A DNA stretch of 8,322 nt, taken from the NCBI GenBank assembly GCA_013813605.1, contig JACCRL010000186.1, positions 1 to 8,322 on the forward strand. The letters run 5' to 3'. A model generated the notes under the pieces. The model saw nothing but the letters and a program-made list of their open reading frames with translations, searched no databases and was not told the DNA's origin. Both the position numbers and the translations under genes were made by a program. Positions 1 to 6,065 of the stretch are shown piece after piece; within the stretch, counting starts at the first letter, position 1, and each line of letters starts with the position of its first letter. Source of the stretch: Gemmatimonadaceae bacterium (GTDB lineage: Bacteria; Gemmatimonadota; Gemmatimonadetes; Gemmatimonadales; Gemmatimonadaceae).

Positions 1-2009
1 CCACAGAACAGCTGCTGCAGGGAGCCAGGAAGGCCGGTGTTGTCCAGCGCCGAGCCGATGAGGTTGGTGCCGGGCGTGCTCTGGAACATGCCGATCCCAC
101 CCCGAATCACGGCGCGCGGAACGCGAACCGCCCCCATGAAACCGGCGATCTCCGGGGCCGTTCCGTATGTATAGGAGAACCCGGCGCGCGGGCTGAAGTA
201 GACCTTGTTCGGCACGCGGTCATTGCGCTCCCCGAACACTCGTTCGAGCTCGGGATTGGCGTCCGGCATCGACGTGAAGCGATTGCCATCGACGCGAACG
301 CCGTATTGCAACTGAAGATTGTCTGTGCGGCGATACGAATCCCCGAGGGAGACAGCGCCAATCAGCTGGCTCCCGCTACGCACTCGCGGCGACAGCTGTC
401 TGCTGAATGCAGCGGGCCTGTTCGCCTCGAGATCGGCGAGCGAATTAAAAGAGAACGACCCGAGGAGATTCGTCTGCTGGTCCTGGTTGAATCCATCGCG
501 GCGGATCTCGCTCGTGAACTTGATCCGGTGCTTGTTGTTGCCGCTGAACAACGAGAGCTGGTTGGACAGCTCGGCGCCCGTGTTCGTCGAGCTGTTGCTC
601 ATGCTGGGGCTGCCGCCGAACGCGATCGTCTTGAGTCCCGAGGTACCGTCATCGAATACGGATCTGATGCGAACCGTCCCGCTCGACATCTCGAGATACG
701 GATTCGAATAGTTGCGCGAGCGGGTCAGGCTGCCGGAGGTTTCACTGAGAATCCCGACTCCGAAATAAGTGCCGTGACGAGCCTGAAGTCCGCCGTTCCA
801 GTTGGTGCGATCCCCGCTGTGCGCGGGAAATTCGCTCGTGAGCGAACTCGCCGGCGTGAACCTGTTCCAGTTCCCGTTGAACGACACGTTGAACGACTGC
901 CCGGTCGAAGAGCTTGGCGGCGCGACATCGATGGTCCCGAAAAACGAGCCCTGCTGCCCGAGCCTGTCGGAAGGGAGAGCACCCACCACCGTCGGAATGT
1001 TGTACTTCTGGAGAATCCCGAGCAGGCGCGCGACTGAATCGGCGGCGACGCCTGACGTCTGGAGCCCGAGCGCGTCGGTGTTGAGCAGGGTGCGCAGGTC
1101 GTTCGCGCGACGCCCGATCTGATACGACAGGTTGTAGAAGGACTGGTCGTACTTGATCGGGCCGGAAAAAAGCCCGCCGAGCGAAACGTTGTTGTACTGC
1201 TGGCCGAGGGACTGCGCGGCGCGGTCGGTCCACTGGAGCTGAGGCGCATCGAGATTGACGCTCACCGTGCGCTGCATGTAGTTCGAGCCGGGACGTCCAC
1301 GGACGTTGAATTGCGCGCCGCTGAATCCGCCGCGCGATACATCGTAGGGCGTGGTCGCCAGGGATGACGAAACCGCGGCGTCGCGCGGAATGTTCGACCC
1401 GCCGAACTGCATGCCGTTGAGCGTGGTGCTGTTCTGGTCCGGGGAGAGACCGAGCACGGAGAATCCGGAAGGGTCGCCGTCCGATCCGGGCACGAGCTGG
1501 ACGCCGGGCATGGACGCCGCCATCGCCGCGATGTCGCCCTGCTGGTCAGCGGGTACGCCGCTGTTGTCCACGGGGCGCTCGCTACCGCTGATGTCAGCGC
1601 GATTGTCATTCCTGTTTGGACGGTCGCGCTGCGCTTCGACACGCACCGAGTCGAGTTGACCGGCCGCCGGATTCAGCCTTGCGTCAGCGACGAGAATTTC
1701 CTGATCGGCTGTACGCTTTACCTGAAACCGGCGCGCGCCGTACCCGATGGCGGCGTACTCGACGAAGTAATCGCCCTCGCCGCCCGGAAAGGTGATTGTG
1801 AAGCGACCGTTGCGGTCGGTGCGTGCAGTCCGATTGACGTTGCCGGAAACCGACGTTGCCGTAACCTTGACGGACTCGAGCGGCCGTCCGTCGGGGCCGG
1901 TAACCGTGCCACGAATGACATCCAGCTGCTGCGCGGAAACAGGCGCCGGGCACAGGGTGATCGAGGCGACCGCGAGGCAGCCGAGGATGAGCGAACGGAT
2001 ATTAGACAT
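1..2009 (-). CDS. TonB-dependent receptor with carboxypeptidase-regulatory-like N-terminal domain (3' end beyond window)
   Basis: This is an outer-membrane beta-barrel receptor of the TonB-dependent superfamily, probably importing a bulky substrate using proton-motive energy passed on by TonB. The ATG lies at 2009-2007 and 669 residues are visible before the window edge; the reading frame stays open, so the C-terminal barrel is missing. Residues 1-26 form a signal peptide ending in PVSA before QQ. Residues about 30-115 are a carboxypeptidase-regulatory-like beta-sandwich (GTVTGPDGRPL, TDRNGRF, FVEYAAIGYG). A segment resembling a TonB box (LDSVRVEA) follows at about 119-126. A plug domain spans about 155-250 (AAMAASMPGVQLV, LNGMQFGGSNIP), followed by aromatic and Asn/Ser-rich barrel strands. 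The Shine-Dalgarno signal is weak (GGGA close to the ATG). The layout resembles Oar-like receptors, which often exceed 1,000 residues. The substrate cannot be told from the sequence. Confidence 0.88.
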   Translation of the reverse strand, partial: MSNIRSLILGCLAVASITLCPAPVSAQQLDVIRGTVTGPDGRPLESVKVTATSVSGNVNRTARTDRNGRFTITFPGGEGDYFVEYAAIGYGARRFQVKRTADQEILVADARLNPAAGQLDSVRVEAQRDRPNRNDNRADISGSERPVDNSGVPADQQGDIAAMAASMPGVQLVPGSDGDPSGFSVLGLSPDQNSTTLNGMQFGGSNIPRDAAVSSSLATTPYDVSRGGFSGAQFNVRGRPGSNYMQRTVSVNLDAPQLQWTDRAAQSLGQQYNNVSLGGLFSGPIKYDQSFYNLSYQIGRRANDLRTLLNTDALGLQTSGVAADSVARLLGILQKYNIPTVVGALPSDRLGQQGSFFGTIDVAPPSSSTGQSFNVSFNGNWNRFTPASSLTSEFPAHSGDRTNWNGGLQARHGTYFGVGILSETSGSLTRSRNYSNPYLEMSSGTVRIRSVFDDGTSGLKTIAFGGSPSMSNSSTNTGAELSNQLSLFSGNNKHRIKFTSEIRRDGFNQDQQTNLLGSFSFNSLADLEANRPAAFSRQLSPRVRSGSQLIGAVSLGDSYRRTDNLQLQYGVRVDGNRFTSMPDANPELERVFGERNDRVPNKVYFSPRAGFSYTYGTAPEIAGFMGAVRVPRAVIRGGIGMFQSTPGTNLIGSALDNTGLPGSLQQLFC

Positions 2010-2138
2010 GGATCCCAGGTTTCACACTAGCACTACGCACGAGTCCAGCCTTTGTTGGCGCTGGTACTTGGACTCTACATTGGTGGCGAGGGTTGCCGCC
2101 GCGCACTGGATTTCTCCAGAACGTGAGCTCGTTGGCTA
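2010..2138. other. Receptor upstream region, 129 nt, with a nested inverted repeat
   Basis: This is the only non-coding space between the phosphatase stop and the receptor ATG. It should carry either the receptor promoter or the 5' leader of a polycistronic message. I could not find a convincing -35/-10 pair on the minus strand. The only clear structure is the inverted repeat at 2041-2075. There is no U-rich tract after it that would make it a normal terminator. Confidence 0.4.
2041..2075 (-). repeat. Nested inverted repeat in the receptor leader
   Basis: GAGTCCA at 2041-2047 is the perfect complement of TGGACTC at 2069-2075. CCAGC at 2045-2049 can instead pair with GCTGG at 2060-2064. The two inner pairings compete for the same bases, so the RNA could take alternative folds. 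It ends about 32 nt upstream of the receptor ATG on the minus strand. It may be an operator, a leader hairpin, or chance; the sequence alone does not decide. Confidence 0.35.
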
Positions 2139-3047
2139 CTAGTGGCAGGTCCCGGCACCCGAGTCGGTGAACGACTGACCGGCCACGGGCAGGAATTGCC
2201 ACGCATAGCCGGTTGGCGAAAGTGCAAGCCGCAGCACCCCGAAAGTGTTCGAGTTGAAAACCTCGCTGTTCCCTCCGGTGGATCTGAGCCCGCGGAGCTC
2301 GCGACCACCGGTTCCAACTATGAACTGACGGATTCCGCGAGCATCGTCGCGGACGCCGGTTGGCATCTGCGGCGCCATCCGTTCGTAGTTGTGGTCGTGC
2401 CCGGCGAGGACGACATCGGCGTTGAATGCATGCAGCGCTTCCCAGAAGGCAGCCTGTGAGTCGTCGTTGGCGTGGTCACCCGAGCTGAAGCGCGGGTGGT
2501 GCCAGTACGCGAGCGTGCACGCCTTGCTGATGTTCGCCTGCAGGTCGGACCGCAGCCAATTCAGCTGCGGCGAGGCGGCGTCGCGGCGGATATTGCTGTT
2601 GAGCACGATGATGTGCCACGCGCCGACGTCGTAACTGTAGTAGCCCTTCTCAGGATCACCGGCCCTTGCGCCGAAGTACGCGTAATATCCGGCCGCGCCA
2701 GCTGTCTGATACTCGTGATTGCCCGCCGATGGCCTCGTCCGGGAAAGGTGACGGCCCCACGTCGGATTGTAGCAATTCGCGAATTCGCTGACGGAGCCGG
2801 TCTCATAAACGTTGTCGCCGAGCAGTGCTATCGTTCCCGTCGGGTGGGCATCGAGGATCTTCGCGGTGGCCTCATCGAAATCATTCCTGCAGCTGGCAAT
2901 GTCGCCAACGGCAAACAGCACTTCCCCTTCCGCGGGGGGAGGAAGCGCTGGTGTGGGCAGGGCGGACGAAATGGCATCGCTCGCAACCTTCCCGCACGAA
3001 AGCACGGGCAGCGCGATCAGGACAACCAGCGTAGAATGCCAGCGAAT
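2139..3047 (-). CDS. Purple-acid-phosphatase-like metallophosphoesterase, predicted lipoprotein
   Basis: This is a calcineurin-type phosphohydrolase with a two-metal centre, expected to release phosphate from phosphomonoesters in the envelope. The motifs appear in family order (numbered from the AUU start): GDI (Asp49), GDNVY (Asp78, Tyr81), GNHE (Asn110, His111), WHHP (His183/184) and GHDHNYER (His217, His219). The full length is 302 residues. The first conventional start is GTG at 3005, but it has no Shine-Dalgarno signal and begins inside a signal peptide (MLSCG). Reading on upstream in frame to ATT at 3047-3045 adds 14 residues and gives a complete lipoprotein signal, RWHSTLVVLIALPVLSC, with Cys18 as the lipidated residue. 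AGGAG at 3059-3055 lies exactly 7 nt before that ATT. No ATG, GTG or TTG occurs in frame nearby upstream. A conservative annotation would use 2139-3005. The phosphatase assignment is firm; the substrate is unknown. Confidence 0.87.
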   Translation of the reverse strand: MRWHSTLVVLIALPVLSCGKVASDAISSALPTPALPPPAEGEVLFAVGDIASCRNDFDEATAKILDAHPTGTIALLGDNVYETGSVSEFANCYNPTWGRHLSRTRPSAGNHEYQTAGAAGYYAYFGARAGDPEKGYYSYDVGAWHIIVLNSNIRRDAASPQLNWLRSDLQANISKACTLAYWHHPRFSSGDHANDDSQAAFWEALHAFNADVVLAGHDHNYERMAPQMPTGVRDDARGIRQFIVGTGGRELRGLRSTGGNSEVFNSNTFGVLRLALSPTGYAWQFLPVAGQSFTDSGAGTCH

Positions 3048-3054
3048 CCGGAAT

Positions 3055-3059
3055 CTCCT
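3055..3059 (-). promoter_or_regulatory. Shine-Dalgarno AGGAG that selects an AUU start
   Basis: On the minus strand AGGAG sits 7 nt before ATT at 3047-3045. It is about 49 nt from GTG at 3005, much too far to serve that codon. The spacing therefore argues for initiation at the AUU, or for a base error in what should be an ATG. Confidence 0.55.
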
Positions 3060-3132
3060 GAGATTGAGTGGGTGTTCTGAATGTACACCGGGGAAGGCGG
3101 CTGGAGCAGCGTGAAACCGCGCGCGCTTTGCG

Positions 3133-3822
3133 CTAGCGGCGGAGTGCGGCCGCGATCGCTTTCTCGGCGAGAGGCGCCATGACGCGATAGCCCGCCTCGG
3201 TGGGATGCACGCCGTCGTTGCTGAGATCGGCGCGCAGGCCCTGTCGCGTGTCGGCCATCGCCGAGTGGTAATCCAGGTAAGTGGCGCCGACTCTGGCGGC
3301 GTAGATCTTCATCCACGCGTTTAATGCGATGATCTTACCCGATGGCTCAAGACCGCGACGCCACGGATAGTCGTGGACCGGCAGCACCGATGACAGCACG
3401 ACGCGGATTCGATTGGCATGCGCGATCTCCGTCATCGAGCGAACGTTATCCTGGATCATCTCGAGCGTGGACGGCCCGGTGTTGCCGGCGATGTCGTTGG
3501 TGCCGGCGAGAATCACGACGACTTTCGGACGGAGTGCGACGACATCCTGCCGGAATCGCACCAGCAGCTGCGGCGTGGTCTGCCCGGAAATCCCGCGACC
3601 GATGTACGGCTTGCCGGGGAACATGCCCGGGAAGTAGCCGGCCCAGCTCTCTGTGATCGAATTCCCGTAGAACACGACACGCCTCTCCTGTCGCCCAGGC
3701 GTAGCAAGACGGGCGTTGGCTTCGCGATATCGCGAGAGACCGGCCCAGTCGGCCTGCAGCGCGTGGAGAGGCGCGGCGTCAGCAGAAAGAAGTGACAGCG
3801 CGAGAACGAGTGCGAGGCGCAA
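3133..3822 (-). CDS. Secreted SGNH/GDSL-family hydrolase
   Basis: This is a serine esterase, lipase or acetylesterase-type enzyme with the SGNH fold, probably acting in the periplasm or outside the cell. It has 229 residues, normal for a single-domain member. Residues 1-21 form a signal peptide (RLALVLALSLLSADA). All four SGNH blocks are present: GNSIT (nucleophile Ser55), GRGISGQTT (oxyanion Gly80), GTND (Asn109) and DGVHPTEAGY (Asp203, His206). Block I reads GNS rather than GDS, which is common in the platelet-activating-factor acetylhydrolase-like branch. The start is TTG at 3822-3820. It is the only in-frame start after an upstream TAA, and it supplies the whole signal peptide, but no Shine-Dalgarno sequence precedes it. 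The metallophosphoesterase lies 85 nt downstream on the same strand without a clear terminator between, so the two may be cotranscribed. The actual substrate is not predictable. Confidence 0.88.
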   Translation of the reverse strand: MRLALVLALSLLSADAAPLHALQADWAGLSRYREANARLATPGRQERRVVFYGNSITESWAGYFPGMFPGKPYIGRGISGQTTPQLLVRFRQDVVALRPKVVVILAGTNDIAGNTGPSTLEMIQDNVRSMTEIAHANRIRVVLSSVLPVHDYPWRRGLEPSGKIIALNAWMKIYAARVGATYLDYHSAMADTRQGLRADLSNDGVHPTEAGYRVMAPLAEKAIAAALRR

Positions 3823-3849
3823 CGTGGAAGTCGCTGAAAGAGGTGCCCG

Positions 3850-3878
3850 ATTTTACGAAACGCGGGGGACGGAAACAA
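3850..3878 (-). promoter_or_regulatory. Candidate sigma-70-type promoter for the SGNH gene
   Basis: On the minus strand TTGTTT (3878-3873) and TAAAAT (3855-3850) are separated by 17 nt. The -10 matches TATAAT at five of six positions and the -35 matches at three. Initiation would fall near 3843, giving a leader of about 20 nt before the TTG start. The -35 lies in the loop and inner stem of the hairpin at 3859-3894, so promoter and terminator overlap. This is based on consensus matching only. Confidence 0.35.
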
Positions 3879-3894
3879 TTCCGACCCCCGCGTT
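3859..3894 (-). terminator. Strong hairpin after the outer-membrane protein gene
   Basis: Arms 3859-3868 and 3885-3894 pair over 10 bp (GC-rich core GCGGGGG). After an A-A mismatch, 3870-3874 and 3879-3883 add 5 bp around an ACAA loop. The hairpin lies 22 nt past the stop of the barrel gene, where a terminator for the three-gene operon is expected. On that strand the tail is TCGTAAAA, with few U residues; the opposite side, TTCTTTCT, is more pyrimidine-rich. It may work as a weak or factor-assisted terminator, or as an mRNA 3'-end stabiliser. Confidence 0.6.
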
Positions 3895-3915
3895 CTTTCT
3901 ATCCCAATCGCGAGC

Positions 3916-4557
3916 CTAGAAGGTCAGGCCGGCCCCCGCCATGAATTGCGGACTCTGCGACGTGCGGCTGTCGCCGGAGCCATCCCTTCTATTAAAGAGA
4001 ATGAGATCGCGCGCCTCCAGACGGAGCTGCAGCCGGTTTGGAATTGGAATCCGGATGCCAAGACCCGGCGAGAATGCGAAATAGCTCCGCGATCCCGCCG
4101 CGAAGGCGCCATCCACGACGCTAGTATTGTTTCTGTTGTCGATCCTGAATGCGCCCGCTCCGAGAATCAAGAAGGGGTCGATCAGGTTCGCGATTGGCAC
4201 ATGCAGTGGATACATGTTGAGCTCGGCCCCGTACTGCCGGGTGCCGATCTGGTCGTCGCCGCGAAAGGTGGTCGAGTAGGCCAGCGCGATCGCCGTCTTG
4301 TCGATCAGGTTCGGCCTCGGGCCCGAAAAGGGTGCGAGGTTGATCCAGAGGCGAACACCGTAGCCGTCGAGCCCAACACGGTCGCTTCCCTCACCGGCAT
4401 CGAGCTGAAGGCGCTGATACGAGCCCTCGAGCGCGAGCAGCTGGCGAAACGGTCCCAGGTTCTGCGCGCCGAGCCGGGGTGCGATAACCGACGCGAGGAT
4501 CAGTCCGCCAACCACGGACATCATGCCCAGCGACCGGTTGCATGAAACGCGGGTCAT
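3916..4557 (-). CDS. Small outer-membrane beta-barrel protein of unknown function
   Basis: This 213-residue exported protein looks like an 8-strand-type outer-membrane barrel. Residues 1-32 form a signal peptide with hydrophobic core VVGGLILASVIA and a likely cleavage after LGAQ. The mature part alternates polar and hydrophobic residues in strands (LLALEGSYQRLQL, YGVRLWINLAP, LRLEARDLILF). It ends in AGAGLTF, and a terminal Phe is the usual signal for outer-membrane assembly. The ATG at 4557 overlaps the TGA of the upstream ferritin-like gene (ATGA, 4554-4557), so translation is probably coupled. A G-rich stretch (GGGGGG) just upstream may serve as ribosome-binding site. The position after two exported ferritin-like genes suggests a shared envelope role. 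No specific ligand, enzyme motif or named family can be supported. Confidence 0.8.
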   Translation of the reverse strand: MTRVSCNRSLGMMSVVGGLILASVIAPRLGAQNLGPFRQLLALEGSYQRLQLDAGEGSDRVGLDGYGVRLWINLAPFSGPRPNLIDKTAIALAYSTTFRGDDQIGTRQYGAELNMYPLHVPIANLIDPFLILGAGAFRIDNRNNTSVVDGAFAAGSRSYFAFSPGLGIRIPIPNRLQLRLEARDLILFNRRDGSGDSRTSQSPQFMAGAGLTF

Positions 4558-5369
4558 GGTGCGCCCCCCACGATGAACGGAGCAACGATGCGGAGGATCT
4601 GGCCCTTGGTGAGCGGCTCGTCGAAGCTGTGCGTCATGCTGATGCCGCTCGCCGGCTGGGCGAGGATGAAGTGGAAGCGGTTGTCGTCACCGTCGTAGAT
4701 CGCCTGCGTATTGGGCGGCAGATCGCCGCGTGAATCGCCGACAATCCACGCCTTCTGGTTGCGCAAGCGCCGGATCTGTGCAGCGTGGCGGGCCTCGACA
4801 GAGTGGATCTGCAAGGCGGCGACGAGAATGTCGCGGTTGTCCATCAGGTACGCAGCCTGTCCCTTGTACGCCCTCACACCAGTGTCCTCAAACGCCTGGG
4901 CGACGGCGAAAAACGTGCGCTCGTTGGTGAAGACATCGCGGAACGGCCCGTTGCCGCTGCCGTCGCCGGCGGTATAGTCGAACGTCGGTTTGTTGACAGC
5001 ACGGCTACCCAGCGTCCGGCGGAGAAACGCAACGTGGGCGTCCTCATGCTTGCGGATCTGGTCGACCTGCGCTCTCCACTCCTGCCTGATGAGTCCCGGC
5101 GCGGCGAGGCCCCTGTTATAGAACTCCGCCTCGAGGTACTCGAGCGTGAGGGCGAAGTTGAGCACGTCGACGATCACTCCGGGCAGGCCGCCCTGCGCGA
5201 ATGCATCCTTCGCAACGGCGGCGAGCGCGACGGGAACGGATCCCATTGCGAGCCCGGCGGCGACCGACGACGATGTCCTTGCGCCGCGCCCGATCGCTTC
5301 GCGACGCGTGAGCAGCTGCTGCTCGAGCTCCGGATCGGCTTCCAGCAATCTTTTGGGTGTCATTGTCAT
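4554..5369 (-). CDS. Tat-exported ferritin-like domain protein (second of tandem pair)
   Basis: This 271-residue protein has a four-helix ferritin-like fold of the Ferritin_2 type, predicted to sit in the periplasm. The N-terminus has a twin-arginine motif (TRREAIGRG, 21-29), a hydrophobic stretch at 34-51 and a likely cleavage after AFA near residue 59. The di-metal ligand pattern is complete: Glu77 and Glu80 in helix 1, Glu109 and His112 (HEDAH) in helix 2, Glu161 in helix 3, Glu192 and His195 (SVEARH) in helix 4. A C-terminal tail of about 70 residues follows. AGGAG (5377-5373) overlaps the stop of the upstream gene. It is 3 nt from the ATG at 5369 and 9 nt from the in-frame ATG at 5363, so the real start may be the second Met. 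Whether it stores iron, carries out redox chemistry or is structural is unknown. Confidence 0.85.
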   Translation of the reverse strand: MTMTPKRLLEADPELEQQLLTRREAIGRGARTSSSVAAGLAMGSVPVALAAVAKDAFAQGGLPGVIVDVLNFALTLEYLEAEFYNRGLAAPGLIRQEWRAQVDQIRKHEDAHVAFLRRTLGSRAVNKPTFDYTAGDGSGNGPFRDVFTNERTFFAVAQAFEDTGVRAYKGQAAYLMDNRDILVAALQIHSVEARHAAQIRRLRNQKAWIVGDSRGDLPPNTQAIYDGDDNRFHFILAQPASGISMTHSFDEPLTKGQILRIVAPFIVGGAP

Positions 5370-5372
5370 TGT

Positions 5373-5377
5373 CTCCT
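5373..5377 (-). promoter_or_regulatory. Shine-Dalgarno overlapping the upstream stop codon
   Basis: AGGAG on the minus strand includes two bases of the TAG (5378-5376) that ends the first ferritin-like gene. Ribosomes finishing that gene stop on this site. Its distance to the second ATG (5363) is more usual than to the first (5369). Confidence 0.65.
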
Positions 5378-6065
5378 AGATGCCGACGATGCGGGGGGGA
5401 TTGACGAGGAGCTTGCTGGATCGCCTGAGCGACTCATCGGGAGTGATGGCGCGGTCCAGTCCGTTCTCATCGACGACATCGTCGCCGGCGAAATCACGGC
5501 TGCCCGGATTGAGCATGTCGCGAAGGGATGCCGCGTGGCGGCCCTCGACCGAGACGAGCTTGCCCGCGATGGTGAGGAACTCGGGAAGCTTCACCCGTCT
5601 GCCCGCGCCGTTCAGCGTCGCGACGCCGTTGTCCTCGAAGTTGCGCGCCGTCTCGAGCACGCTGCGCCGGCTGGTGAAGTCGACCGAGCTGAAGTTGGAC
5701 GCGGGTACCTTTACACGCAGCGGACCCAGCGCGCGCTTGAGGAAGCGGAGATGCTGCCTCTCATTGGCCTTGATGTCTCGCAGGATCTCGAACTCACCCG
5801 GCCTGAGATCACGGGGCGGGGCGGATATGACGCGCTCGTAGAAGCGCACTTCCGTCGTTTCGAGAACCAGCATGAGATTGAGTAGCCCGAAATCGTCGCC
5901 GAAGTCGAGCTTGTTCTTTCCTGCGGCCCCGAGGACGTGACAGCCTGTGAACGCGGCCGGCGAAACCAGCGCGGTGGCGATCGCAGCGCGCCGCAGAAAC
6001 TCCCTGCGCGTGGAAATTGGAACGGTGTCGCCGGGAAGCATGTCTTCCCGTCGTTGATTTGGCAT
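5376..6065 (-). CDS. Tat lipoprotein with ferritin-like domain (first of tandem pair)
   Basis: This 229-residue four-helix ferritin-like protein is predicted to be exported folded and lipid-anchored. It carries a canonical twin-arginine motif, STRREFLRR (18-26), then a short hydrophobic segment and a lipobox-like FTGC with Cys42. Metal ligands: Glu69 and Glu72 (ETTEVRFYE), Glu102 and His105 (NERQH), Glu144 (NFEDNG), Glu174 and His177 (SVEGRH). The same E..E, ExxH, E, ExxH order appears in the downstream gene, and the C-termini also match loosely (LDRAITPDESL and FDEPLTKGQIL, both ending near IVG). The two are therefore diverged paralogs from a tandem duplication. The ATG at 6065 has AGGAG at 6075-6071 with 5-nt spacing. 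This is the first gene of the three-gene operon. Members of this family are often annotated only as ferritin-like or desiccation-related; the function here is unproven. Confidence 0.86.
   Translation of the reverse strand: MPNQRREDMLPGDTVPISTRREFLRRAAIATALVSPAAFTGCHVLGAAGKNKLDFGDDFGLLNLMLVLETTEVRFYERVISAPPRDLRPGEFEILRDIKANERQHLRFLKRALGPLRVKVPASNFSSVDFTSRRSVLETARNFEDNGVATLNGAGRRVKLPEFLTIAGKLVSVEGRHAASLRDMLNPGSRDFAGDDVVDENGLDRAITPDESLRRSSKLLVNPPRIVGI

Noticed and set aside
306..1249. Several open frames on both strands within the first 1.3 kb
   Set aside because: All overlap the TonB-dependent receptor, whose frame is open and continuous from 2009 to the left edge with recognisable domains. 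The others are Arg/Ser/Pro-rich shadow frames.
3071..3089. GGTGT/ACACC hairpin between the SGNH and phosphatase genes as a terminator
   Set aside because: It has only 5 bp with a 9-nt loop and no U-tract, so it is too weak to support termination.
4785..5885. A 366-codon plus-strand open frame opposite the two ferritin-like genes
   Set aside because: It lies wholly antisense to two genes with clear families and complete metal-ligand motifs. Its translation is low-complexity and charged with no recognisable domain, typical of a shadow frame in GC-rich DNA.
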